Origin: Nakazawaea peltata
Lineage: Eukaryota > Ascomycota > Pichiomycetes > Alaninales > Pachysolenaceae
Direction of reading: 5' to 3'
Assembly (NCBI GenBank): GCA_001599355.1
Contig: BCGQ01000001.1
Location: 1,119,135 to 1,183,134, forward strand
DNA length: 64,000 bases
Shown here: in pieces, positions 9,522 through 18,623 of the stretch
Layout of the letters: the number at the start of each line of letters is the position of its first letter
How positions within the stretch are numbered: the stretch's first letter is position 1
Notes under the pieces: model-generated
Seen by the model: only the letters and a program-made list of their open reading frames with translations
What the model was told of the DNA's origin: nothing
The model's database searches: none
Made by a program: the position numbers and the translations under genes

Positions 9522-10457
9522 TTATATAGTCTTAGATTCCCAATACTTGTTTATTAGTTGAAACACCACCGTAATTTTAGAGCTCAAATCTGGGTCCTGC
9601 TCTGTTAAGTTCATTCTTTTATTCATATTATCGGGATGCCACCTGATTCTTTCTTGTTTCCATACCGATAGATCTTGTCCGAAGAACCCAGCAAGATTTA
9701 TTTCATCAATTTCATTAAAGTCGTTAGATTTAGATGGCCATATCATATCTGAAGAGGAAGCGATGGTCTTTACATTGGCCCATTTTTCTTTATATTCTTC
9801 TAGTGACATGTGGTCTGATTTAGGGTGATTTGGAATGTGATTTGACTTTCTCCCAGTTTTCCACAGTTCATATGCTTCTAACGAGCTATATCTATCAATT
9901 ATTGGTTGCTTACTTTTTACAGATGGGGTACTGATTGGAATATCAGACCCAAATGCACTATGGACTCCAGCAAGGTCTTGATTTATCATTGTTTCACCCA
10001 GTAACATACGATATCCATTGATATATGGGCCAGTTTCTGTAGAATCTGCCATTTTGTGATGATTAGTTCTTGATTTTGAATCATCTCCTCGCACTGATCT
10101 GACATTTTTATCAGCGTTTGTTCTAACATTTGTACCAACGTTTGTGGCAGGACTGACTCCAAGATTATCACCTGGTGAACTAGAGACCAGCTCTAAATTC
10201 CCAACAGTTATACCAATTGAATCCTTCTGACTCCATTTCTGTTTAGTATTTTGAGTCATTTTCTTCTTAAATAACGACTTTCTCCCGCCCTTTGACTTCT
10301 TCTCTACTCCTCTTCCCTTCTCATCACCAGAAACAGAACCCTCAGCTCTAGATTTAGGGGCAACTATATTGCTGTTCTGCCGTGTATTCGATTTATTATC
10401 CGCTCTAACATCCTTCACAGTCCTCTTCAAGTTTCGAATATCAACTATCTCATCCAT
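9522..10457 (-). CDS. NFKBIL1-like protein with J-like RWHPD motif
   Basis: 311 residues. The N-terminal 150 are Lys/Ser/Asn-rich and probably disordered. The C-terminal part (about 185-311) has LEAYELWKTGRK, SLEEYKEKW, IWPSK, then a helical block with QERIRWHPDNMNKR and a terminal helix FQLINKYWESK. The spacing and the RWHPD signature match the C-terminal domain of NFKBIL1 (IkappaBL) proteins of fungi and animals, a family linked to splicing and nuclear speckles in animals. No ankyrin repeats are visible, so the relation rests on this one domain. Tail-to-tail with ASF1. Confidence 0.6.
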   Translation of the reverse strand: MDEIVDIRNLKRTVKDVRADNKSNTRQNSNIVAPKSRAEGSVSGDEKGRGVEKKSKGGRKSLFKKKMTQNTKQKWSQKDSIGITVGNLELVSSSPGDNLGVSPATNVGTNVRTNADKNVRSVRGDDSKSRTNHHKMADSTETGPYINGYRMLLGETMINQDLAGVHSAFGSDIPISTPSVKSKQPIIDRYSSLEAYELWKTGRKSNHIPNHPKSDHMSLEEYKEKWANVKTIASSSDMIWPSKSNDFNEIDEINLAGFFGQDLSVWKQERIRWHPDNMNKRMNLTEQDPDLSSKITVVFQLINKYWESKTI

Positions 10458-10590
10458 AATACAGCCCTACCCTCTTTTCGCCTACCTCTCTCATTCCTCT
10501 TATTCCTCTCCTAACTAGAAGAACTCCCAAGGTCATCTGCTTACATAATCATTAATAAACTGCTCATTCTGAAAATCGTAATTAGCTCTG

Positions 10591-10601
10591 GAAAATTTTT
10601 C
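10591..10601. promoter_or_regulatory. RRPE-like element upstream of RSM22
   Basis: GAAAATTTTTC, 83 bp before the RSM22 ATG and followed by a TATATAAAA box at about 10607. It is one of a recurring set of such elements before growth genes here. Confidence 0.6.
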
Positions 10602-10684
10602 TCCCTATATAAAATTTAACCTGCAAACGATTAAGAAGAGAGGCAAAAGTGACAGGAAACAGGGTATTAAGATATATTAGGGCC

Positions 10685-12928
10685 ATGTATTCTATGTTAG
10701 GACGAACTAAAGTGGTGAAAGAGCTGGGCGGGTTGTGTAGGAGTGGTCTTTGCTTTGGAAAGTTAACTATCAAAACCCCCTATATCATCTCATCTAGCTC
10801 ATCTGCGCCTTATAAAGTGAATCAGGGATTTCAAATATTGCAGAGAAGGGGATATTCGATTGAAAATGGGGCTTCTGAGTCTAAAAATGAGGAAAGTACC
10901 AAGATACTGACAGATGATTACGATTTCACAAATTCTTTCAAGACTCTTACTATCCCCACAGAGCCCCTTGTGAGTGATCATTCTATGCCTCATTCTTATA
11001 TTATGGGGTCGGAAACATATGGTCAAATAGTGAGAGATTTTGATTACGGCGAAGGTTTAAATCAAGAGGGTAAGAAAGTGAGGGTCATAAGTTTTGAGGA
11101 TCAGAATAAGAATATGAAGCAAGGATTAGAGCATGAGATAAATGACCCTTCAAAGCCAGAGGAGGCACTCGATGAAGAGATGCTGAATCTTACAGGTCAA
11201 GAGAAGAAGATATCACCGGAAGTACTCCAACTGCGTGTAAATAGACGTCAAATCAAGGTTCCAAAGATCATTTCAGATACTATCAATAACAAAATGCTCC
11301 GTTTTCATGACCCCAAGAAATTGAAAATGAAACTGTCACAAATTTATGTTAATTTGAGTGAGACAGGGATTCAAGAGCCAAGTAAAGACTCTTCATTGGA
11401 TGTAGATGCAAATATCGCTCTGTTGTTCGTTCAGAATTATGCAGAAGTATACCAAGTCTTGCATGAGCTCCAAAAGCGTGTAGGTATTGACGAGTTCAAG
11501 CCCTCAAGAGTGTTAGATGTATCCTATGGTCCTAGTACTGGAATGTTACTGTTAAATGAGTTAATTGGTGATGATTATACGGCATCTGTGAAACATTCTT
11601 TTGTTTTAGGGTCTTATGAGATGCAAAAGAGACTGAAAGTGTTGTTAAGTCGTCAATTATGTGAATATAATGGCATTAATCTGGAGAGATCCACCCCTCC
11701 ACCATTTGAAGAACTGGAATCTGAGAAAATGGCATATTTTGATGACGGTTCAAGTCATGAAATCGATACAAAGAAGATCAAAATCAAAACCAAACTCTTG
11801 TCATACGTTCCCGAGACAGCTCAATATGATTTGATCATCTTATCTCATCAACTTTTGACCTCTTTCGATAAATTCCCTCTCGAGATCGATGAAGTTCTTG
11901 ATGAATATCTTTGTAAATTGGCTCCTAATGGTCATTTAGTAATTGTAGAACGTGGATCTCCATTGGGATTCGAAAGTGTTCTGAGACTGAGACAAGTACT
12001 GATTAGACCAGAGAATCAGCTTACCTCAGCTCTGAAATCCCCAAGGTATCCCCAATTATATATCCGAGGATCTAAATTCAAACCTAAAAATGATCTTTCC
12101 TTAGATAAGCCAGACTTCTATCTCCAAGTGGTGGCTCCTTGTTCTCATCATGGTGAATGTCCATTGCAATTGAAAGATCTCGAACCTTATTCTTTCGGTG
12201 GGAAGATCAAAAGTAGATTACAATGGTGTCATTATGGAGCAGCAGTTGAGAGACCAAAATTCTTACAAGAATTGAAGCGTGGTAAATTGACTGGAGCTCA
12301 ATGGGACGATGAAAATTGGGGGATCCTGCCCAAACATACTTCTTCTGGTGGGAGAGGTAGATCCTTTGCTAACGATTATGAGAATGTCTCTTATAGTTAT
12401 TTAATTATACGTAGAACTGCTCTGGATTCCAATACTATAACTGCTATAGAGAATGGTGAATACCAAGATTCGGAGTCTCTGCTTCCAAGAGTAATGAGAA
12501 CCCCTCTTAAACAGAAAGGTATGGTGATAGCAGAAGTATGTGCCCCAGAATCTGGATTACTCGAGAAATGGATAATGCCTAAATCTATGGGCAAACAGAT
12601 CTATCGTGATCTGAGGAAGCTTAAACTGGGAGATTTATGGCCATCGGGACTGAAGACCAAACTTGAGAGTTCGAGAAATGCTTCGAAATTGATAGAACGT
12701 ATCGAGACAAAGAAGAAGAATATCAAATTGAAGGAAGCAGAACTTCGTAAACTGGCTAAACTGAATCTTAAAAGAATTGCCGAGGAGAAGAGACTGGCTT
12801 TACAAGATGTCGAACCAACTGAAGAGAATTTGGAAGACAGAATTGAATCGATGGGATTAGATTTGGAATTGAGATTACAAAGTGATCCAAAGGTTCAAAA
12901 AGTATTGAAGAGAAAGTATAAGTACTGA
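10685..12928 (+). CDS. RSM22: Mitoribosome assembly methyltransferase-like Rsm22
   Basis: 747 residues from the ATG at 10685 (MYSMLGRTKVV); upstream in-frame sequence has no ATG, only GTG at 10649. Rsm22 is a mitochondrial small-subunit assembly factor related to METTL17. Seen: a basic, Ser-rich presequence-like N-terminus (residues 1-50), a Rossmann SAM-binding half (VLDVSYGPSTGMLLLNEL, YDLIILSHQLL, GHLVIVERGSPLGFE) and the cysteine motif region CSHHGECPL with LQWCHYG, matching four cysteines that bind an Fe-S cluster in the family. The C-terminus is a basic coiled coil (KKKNIKLKEAELRKLAK). Expected location: mitochondrial matrix. Confidence 0.92.
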   Translation: MYSMLGRTKVVKELGGLCRSGLCFGKLTIKTPYIISSSSSAPYKVNQGFQILQRRGYSIENGASESKNEESTKILTDDYDFTNSFKTLTIPTEPLVSDHSMPHSYIMGSETYGQIVRDFDYGEGLNQEGKKVRVISFEDQNKNMKQGLEHEINDPSKPEEALDEEMLNLTGQEKKISPEVLQLRVNRRQIKVPKIISDTINNKMLRFHDPKKLKMKLSQIYVNLSETGIQEPSKDSSLDVDANIALLFVQNYAEVYQVLHELQKRVGIDEFKPSRVLDVSYGPSTGMLLLNELIGDDYTASVKHSFVLGSYEMQKRLKVLLSRQLCEYNGINLERSTPPPFEELESEKMAYFDDGSSHEIDTKKIKIKTKLLSYVPETAQYDLIILSHQLLTSFDKFPLEIDEVLDEYLCKLAPNGHLVIVERGSPLGFESVLRLRQVLIRPENQLTSALKSPRYPQLYIRGSKFKPKNDLSLDKPDFYLQVVAPCSHHGECPLQLKDLEPYSFGGKIKSRLQWCHYGAAVERPKFLQELKRGKLTGAQWDDENWGILPKHTSSGGRGRSFANDYENVSYSYLIIRRTALDSNTITAIENGEYQDSESLLPRVMRTPLKQKGMVIAEVCAPESGLLEKWIMPKSMGKQIYRDLRKLKLGDLWPSGLKTKLESSRNASKLIERIETKKKNIKLKEAELRKLAKLNLKRIAEEKRLALQDVEPTEENLEDRIESMGLDLELRLQSDPKVQKVLKRKYKY

Positions 12929-13093
12929 ATCATCGATACTACACCTGTATATACTGTACATAGACTTACATTATTTATAAGATAAATTTTCATTTAATAA
13001 GATTAAGCTCTATATAGAGAACAAAGCGAATGCCCAAAACTGAAGCGAACAGTTGAGTCCTTCGAAAACAATGCACATGGAAGTAGGCTTAAC

Positions 13094-14129
13094 TTACAAA
13101 TCGGCATCATCTTCATCAGGCAATGGCAATGCAGTGGCTTGCTCCATCTCCTGTTGGTATTTCTCCATCAAAGCGGCATCGACTTGGACTTCTGGAGGAG
13201 CCAAAGCTGGAGAGGCAACAAACTCCAATTGAGAGTTACCGACAACCTTTCTGGCCAACCATAAGAATGGCTTCTCAAAGTTGTAGTTGGATTTGGCGGA
13301 AATGTCAAAGTATTGCAAGTTCTTCTTTCTGTGGAAAGTAATAGTCTTGGCCTTAACCTTTCTCTCCTTAACATCGACCTTGTTACCACACAAGACGATT
13401 GGGATGTTTTCACAAACTCTGACCAAATCTCTGTGCCAGTTTGGAACGTTCTTGTAGGTGATTCTGGAGGTGACATCGAACATAATGATACCACATTGAC
13501 CGTTAATGTAGTAACCGTCTCTTAAACCACCGAACTTTTCTTGACCGGCAGTGTCCCAGACATCGAATTTAATTTCACCGTAGTTAGTGTGGAAAGCCAA
13601 TGGGTGGACTTCGACACCCAGAGTGGCGTAATATTTCTTCTCGAATTCACCAGTTAAATGTCTCTTGACGAAAGTGGTCTATAATGATTAGTTAGTATGT
13701 ATATTTTGATAGGAAGAGGTGTGAAATGGGGTGAATCGATGGAGTTGTTGACTAAATCAAGATCTAATGAAAATATCTCATCGATATCACAGTTACACCA
13801 CTGGTAATTGATCAATTAACACTAAATTCTTTAATTGATCCACGCTGATCAACTCATCGACTAATGATTTGGTATCCAATCCATTGAAAATCTGACCTAA
13901 ACAAAGCGCAAATATCTTCCGGGACATCGACAACACCAATCCGATACTTGATTACCAATATTTGATCGAAATTCTCAACATCGCCACCAAAACATTAACC
14001 GCTCTTCGATCCCCCCTTAAAGCGCCGATACTTCGCCACTATTCCACTTTAAACACAGTTTTTACTTACCTTACCGGTACCACCGTCACCGACCAAGACT
14101 AACTTGAAAGTTGGAACTTCTTGAGCCAT
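13094..14129 (-). CDS. GSP1: Ran GTPase Gsp1 (two exons)
   Basis: Exon 1 is 14070-14129 (20 codons, [20 protein letters not shown]) and exon 2 is 13094-13678, giving 214 residues. The 391-bp intron has donor GTAAGT, branch TACTAAC (13691-13697) and acceptor ATAG, and splits the P-loop between K20 and T21. Ran drives nuclear transport through importins and exportins. Seen: P-loop GDGGTGKTT, switch II DTAGQE at 62-67, [15 protein letters not shown] and the acidic tail DEDDADL, all Ran hallmarks. No CAAX box is present, as expected. Exon 2 alone has no ATG; it is open through the 5' coding part only because of splicing. Confidence 0.97.
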
Positions 14130-14559
14130 TTTGCTAATTTGATTCAATACTATTAATGAGGTTAAATCTCAATTCAATTAGACAAGTATTAAAAGAGGCC
14201 AGTTACAATTTCAAAACAAAATCGATCAAAATTTTATTTTGCTTTTTTTCTGGAAAAAATTTTCTCATGGCGTTTGAATGCCGTATTGGGGATTACTTAA
14301 TTGGGGATTACTGGTTATGGAAGGGGTGGGTAGTGTCCGGGTAACCAAAGGCGAGGTAGGAAGGGACAGGAAGAGCAGGACAGGAAGGGGATGAGGTGGT
14401 ACAGATCTGGAGATGGGTGCTGGGATACAAGTACTCAAAGGTACTGGTATACACAGAGTCTTCTACCCTCTTTACTTTGTCTTTAATTTGCTTACCAATT
14501 GTCTTCAGTTACCCCAATTTCACATATTCTACAAACATTCATCACTAATATACATTAAA
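14130..14559. promoter_or_regulatory. GSP1 promoter and YHC1 3' flank
   Basis: 430 bp upstream of GSP1. It holds two AAAATTTT elements (14228-14235 and GAAAAAATTTTC at 14253-14264), about 100-135 bp before the GSP1 ATG. An open frame in it (about 14156-14344, plus) has no recognisable content. Confidence 0.55.
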
Positions 14560-15195
14560 TTATTCATTCATCTCTTTAAGTAAATCAATAGATTTCAGTT
14601 TCAATTCCTTAAAATCATAATGATAGACCGAAGGTGGTGGGTTGGGTAAGTTCGGTAACGTAGGAGGTGGAGGTAGTACTCCATGTTTGATAATCAAATT
14701 TGAAGATGCAGATTCAGTTTCATTGGATCCCGTAGCACCTTCTGCCATCATCTCAATCTGTTCTAAATCTCTAGGGTCATCCCAATCTTTAATCTTGGTG
14801 GAATGTGGGATACCTTGAGTCAAATGACCAAAGTCTATACTATATGGGAGATCGGATTGCTCCCAAACATTTTGCAGTTTTGCCTTTTCTTCATAATAAT
14901 CACAGTAATATTTAAGATGGTTCTTTCCCACAAGATGTGACTTTCGTACACTCTTAGAGTCGTGTGTTAAATACGCTAGAATAGTTAGTATGAGCCGAAT
15001 AGGTGGGAGTGAGAAAAATAACAAAAAAGGTGATTAAAAGATATTGAAATTCAATAATTTGATACAAATGATCGTTCAATGATAATGATCATCACCTCAA
15101 TCTCATCTCAATCTCTTCTTCTTCTTTGTTAAATTCTCTTTTCAAGCTTAAGATTTGTACTTACATCGACAATATTCACAATAATATTTGGGCAT
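14560..15195 (-). CDS. YHC1: U1 snRNP protein U1-C (two exons)
   Basis: Exon 1 is 15165-15195 (31 nt) and exon 2 is 14560-14975, giving 148 residues. The 189-bp intron has donor GTAAGT, branch TACTAAC at 14984-14990 and acceptor CTAG only 9 nt from the branch A. The joined start MPKYYCEYCRSYLTHDSKSV restores the U1-C zinc finger with Cys6, Cys9, His24 and His30 exactly spaced as in the family. U1-C stabilises the U1 snRNA-5' splice site duplex. The conserved KSHLVGKNH follows; the C-terminal half is Pro-rich (LPPPPTLPNLPNPPP). Divergent to ATP14, itself intron-containing. Confidence 0.93.
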
Positions 15196-15558
15196 GATGA
15201 AAAGATGAGTTTAAAGACACTTCAATATGAAATATTCCATCCAAATCTTGGTCCTGATCACAAACTTCTCTCTCTTCACTTCACCCTTTAACCTCCCATC
15301 TCTTCTCTACAATTTTCTAACTCAAACAGTCTATTATTGATCGTAAATACACTACCTTAACAACCAATCAGATCCTTCGCACAGTACTCCTTATTATAGT
15401 CGTGCACCATATCCCAAATTATTTCCGTGCAATCACAAAGAGGGAAAATTGTTGAATTTTTTTCTTCAAAATTCAAAGCGACAAAACAGCGCTTTACTTT
15501 AAAGCTATAGCTTAAGTGTTTCGACTAGATTCAAATACAGAAATATAGTATAGCAACA
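15196..15558. promoter_or_regulatory. Divergent YHC1-ATP14 promoter
   Basis: 363 bp. It holds ACCAATCA at 15363-15370, matching the HAP-complex consensus ACCAATNA, and a perfect 12-bp palindrome AAGCTATAGCTT at 15502-15513. Confidence 0.6.
15363..15370 (+). promoter_or_regulatory. HAP2/3/4/5-type CCAAT box before ATP14
   Basis: ACCAATCA, 189 bp before the ATP14 ATG, fits the CCAAT consensus of the HAP complex, which activates respiratory genes in yeasts. Confidence 0.5.
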
Positions 15559-16220
15559 ATGTTCTCTATTGTCAGATCTTCGGTATGTATATGTATTGGA
15601 ATGGGGAAATGATACGATTGATGATGGATGGGGTTTGAATTATGTTATGATCAAGTGGGCAGATTTTGGAAAAATAAATACCACGGGGTGAGGAAGTTGA
15701 TGGAGTGTATGAGCATTGAGGGGGAGAATTGGATTTGACTGATATATTGAGATGGGTCAGTATAGCGAAAGGTTTCAAATAGATGCATTTTAGCGGCTCA
15801 TATTAAGTTTGACCCGAAATATCACAACGATAATACCGTTTAAAGATCTCAATCATCACAATATCATTGTAATTTGTTCAAATACTAACAATTTTATAGC
15901 GTGTATTGGCCCAAAGAGTCAACACCAGAGCCTTCACTGTCTCTGCTTCCCGTGCTAACTTGATCACCGATTTGTATGTCAAGGAATTGAAGGCTTTCAA
16001 GCCAACTCCATTGTCTGCCGCCGATGCTGAAGGTAACACCAAGAAATGGGCTGCTCCAGCTGCCCCAGCTGCCCCAGCTGTTGAAGGTACTGCCGAGGAC
16101 TTAGCTGCTTACGAAGCCTCTGAGATCTCCACCGAGGCTCCTCTGGCTGCCGAAGAAGGTGCTCCAGCTGTTGAAGAGGACTGGTTCGTCTTCCCAGAAG
16201 AAGAAGACCACCACCATTAA
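15559..16220 (+). CDS. ATP14: ATP synthase subunit h (two exons)
   Basis: Exon 1 is 15559-15582 (MFSIVRSS) and exon 2 is 15900-16220, giving 114 residues. The 317-bp intron has donor GTATGT, branch TACTAAC at 15883-15889 and acceptor ATAG. Subunit h is a peripheral-stalk component of the mitochondrial F1Fo ATP synthase. Seen: a short arginine/serine-rich presequence (MFSIVRSSRVLAQRVNTRAF), then NLITDLYVKELKAFKPTP, the family's diagnostic block, an Ala/Pro stretch and an acidic C-terminus EEDWFVFPEEEDHHH. Highly biased codon use (GCC, TCC, AAG) indicates strong expression. A HAP box lies upstream. Confidence 0.93.
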
Positions 16221-16639
16221 ACAATAAAAGATTAATTTCAAACCATAACGCCCCATGACTATTCGCCATTTTATTACGATAACAACGAATCAAGCGGTTT
16301 TAGTTAGATCACGATAAAGAATACAATATTCCGTCAAATAGTGTAGTAATGTATAGACGTAGGGTGTATGCAGGGTTCATTTGGACAGAGATTGGGCCTG
16401 TGACCTCTAATCGGTCCTGCCTTGTATGTGGTTGTTTACTCTGGCTTCTCTGCTTGCCCTGCCCTGCCTGCCCTACCCCCTCTATGCTCAAACTCCTCCC
16501 CTTCTGCCCTCCATACTAAAGCCTTTAGAAAGGTCGTGCATATTGTACAAAACGCGTTCCTATTAACACGCCTTAGGCGCTTCTTTACTTAAAGATTAAG
16601 TGATCAGATTGAGTGATCAGACCGACTGTTGAAAATACT
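16221..16639. promoter_or_regulatory. Spacer upstream of the ADIP-like gene
   Basis: 419 bp between ATP14 and the next start. It contains ACGCGT at 16552-16557, 82 bp before the ATG, and CCCTGCC-rich short repeats near 16455-16500. No gene is visible. Confidence 0.5.
16552..16557. promoter_or_regulatory. MCB box (ACGCGT)
   Basis: ACGCGT 82 bp before the ADIP-like ATG. A second copy of the motif seen before ASF1; it suggests cell-cycle expression. Confidence 0.4.
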
Positions 16640-17893
16640 ATGGACCAGATCAGAGATGGAGCTAGGCTCGTGAATGAGCTCCTTCATGACAAGGGATACT
16701 TCAACGATATCAAAGAGGACCGGTTATTATTTCTGACCATTGATTTGAATGAATTGTTAGAGAGAGAGCGCGATGAGATTGGGGGTGACGGTGATGACGG
16801 GGAGATTGGTGAGAATGATGAGAATTCCGAGACAAGAAAACAATTCTCTCCAATTGAGATCACAAAGACCATCCTAAGAAATGATAGAAATACCATTAAC
16901 GTGATTTATGAGCTTTTGGATACCCTTGACCGTAATAAGAAACTAAAAGAACAAGGACTAGCCCAGCATATGGACCATCAACATGAAGTTTCTAGGTTGA
17001 AGCGACAGATTCAGACTTTGAAATCCACTGTAGAATCGCAGAAATCTCAATTGAGATCAAAAGAAATCGATATAATAAATCTTAACCAACAACTAAAAGA
17101 CTCTCTGTTAGAGAAACTGTTCATTAAGAGGGAGAGAAATCAACTACGACAGGTACAAGAAGGTATTAAAGAGAAACATAAGATGGAATTAAGACGGAAA
17201 TTGATTGAAATTGATGAGTTGAAAGATAAGTTGATCTCAAAGATGGGAACTAATGGGATTAATGAGACCTCATTACCTGCTGAGAAAATGCCTATTCAAA
17301 TCCGAGAACTCATCGATGGACAAACTCAAAGTCTTTTGGAAAGCTCATCGAATCTCATTTATGAATTGATTTTATCGAATGAATTGAATCTGACATTCCT
17401 CAAAGAATTGATCAGATATTTTGAGGGTCTTAATGACAAATTGACCCTTCTGCATAGAGGATCCACCTCTGATGATACTAATATACTTCATCAGATAATG
17501 GTACCGTTGAATATTCATCAGTTTGTACTGGATTTAAAGAAGATTGACAGCCGTAGTGTCTCAACTAAGATGGAACAGAAACAGCAACTGGATCAAGGCA
17601 CCAATATCGACTCACTGTTAAGTAATATCTCCAATTTTGGTGAAATGAAAAGTCGGTTCATCTCAAGTGTTCAAAAATTCGATCAAATTATTGATGAAAC
17701 TATACTGAAAAATGGTTCAAAGTCTCTCAATACTCAATATACATCACAACCAGATCCTTCTCATACCAATGATGGATCACTTTCGATCGCTGAATTACAA
17801 CTGCAAATCTCCCTCTTGAAACAGAATTGGGCCAAACTGAATGAAAATGCCGAGAAATGGAAACAACTCTATCAAGCCCGAGTCCCTTCATGA
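16640..17893 (+). CDS. Coiled-coil protein, ADIP/SSX2IP (Msd1) family
   Basis: 417 residues from the ATG at 16640 (MDQIRDGARLVNELL); upstream in frame there is only GTG. The N-terminus resembles the ADIP start (a short helix NELLHDKGYF), then an acidic loop, then TINVIYELLDTLDRNKKLKEQ, and a long coiled coil (about 115-215) with KRQIQTLKSTVESQKSQLRSKEIDI, RNQLRQ and ELRRKLIEIDELKDKL. This order matches SSX2IP/Msd1 proteins, which anchor microtubule minus ends at spindle poles. A spindle-pole role is inference. An ACGCGT box at 16552 suggests G1/S control. Tail-to-tail with the next gene, 19 bp apart. Confidence 0.6.
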   Translation: MDQIRDGARLVNELLHDKGYFNDIKEDRLLFLTIDLNELLERERDEIGGDGDDGEIGENDENSETRKQFSPIEITKTILRNDRNTINVIYELLDTLDRNKKLKEQGLAQHMDHQHEVSRLKRQIQTLKSTVESQKSQLRSKEIDIINLNQQLKDSLLEKLFIKRERNQLRQVQEGIKEKHKMELRRKLIEIDELKDKLISKMGTNGINETSLPAEKMPIQIRELIDGQTQSLLESSSNLIYELILSNELNLTFLKELIRYFEGLNDKLTLLHRGSTSDDTNILHQIMVPLNIHQFVLDLKKIDSRSVSTKMEQKQQLDQGTNIDSLLSNISNFGEMKSRFISSVQKFDQIIDETILKNGSKSLNTQYTSQPDPSHTNDGSLSIAELQLQISLLKQNWAKLNENAEKWKQLYQARVPS

Positions 17894-17912
17894 TATCCTA
17901 CACTGTATAATA

Positions 17913-18266
17913 TTAATGACCATTATCAATTTTAGCTTTATTGAGCTCAAACAATACATCGAAACCTTCGACACTACCTCTTTTTTGGATATTTTCGACC
18001 GAAGTCTTTCTAGTAGCAGTGACACTACTCCATTGATTGCTGACATAAGGCTTGTAGACCTGTTTCTTAGTCAGTCCCGATGAGACAGAAGCGTAGCGCT
18101 CACTCAAAAATGAGGAAACCTTCGATCTTTCGAACCCGTTGACCGGCGTGTATTTAGTAGTGGTTGGAGGGTTTGGAGCGGCAGTTGGGGCTGGGGTTGA
18201 TGAATTGGATGATTGAGGGGATTTTTGTTTCCCCACTACTGCTGACCATTTCTGAGGTTTTGACAT
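17913..18266 (-). CDS. Small hydrophilic protein, unrecognised
   Basis: 117 residues, MSKPQKWSAVVGKQK start. I do not recognise it. It has no membrane segment or signal peptide; the N-terminal half is Ser/Thr/Pro/Ala-rich, and the C-terminal half has SKVSSFLSERYASVSSGL and two basophilic kinase sites (RKTSVE, KRGSVE) fitting PKA-type consensus. Its coherent start, stop 19 bp from the convergent gene and protein-like composition make it probably real. A phosphoregulated small protein is inference. Confidence 0.6.
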   Translation of the reverse strand: MSKPQKWSAVVGKQKSPQSSNSSTPAPTAAPNPPTTTKYTPVNGFERSKVSSFLSERYASVSSGLTKKQVYKPYVSNQWSSVTATRKTSVENIQKRGSVEGFDVLFELNKAKIDNGH

Positions 18267-18623
18267 GATGGAGGGGAGTAGTTTGGGTAGTTGGCTTAGA
18301 TGGAATAGTTTGAATGGGATAGTTGAAGGGGAAGTGATCGTTTAACTAAGAGAAGGAGGAGAAAAGAACGCAAGGAAAACCAGAGCGAAAAATGAAACTC
18401 GAAAGGGAAGGAAAAGGAAAGGAGGACGAGACCGTGCTGAATTTAATTTCCATTTACGGAATTACCATATAAGGAAATTTATTTCTCTAACCCCCAAAAT
18501 TGGGGGGTTTCAATTCTACATTCATCATTTAAAATAGTAAATAGATTATAATGTATAGATAAAAAACTCAAAAAACAGAAATAAAAGTATAATCGAATTT
18601 AAAGGTCAAATAAAAAATGGAAT
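18267..18623. other. Gene-free spacer
   Basis: 357 bp: promoter of the small gene ending at 18266 and the DUR3 3' flank. Only A/T-rich sequence with a CCCCCAAAATTGGGGGG inverted repeat at 18491-18507, a possible terminator-like hairpin between the tail of DUR3 and the small gene's promoter. Confidence 0.45.
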
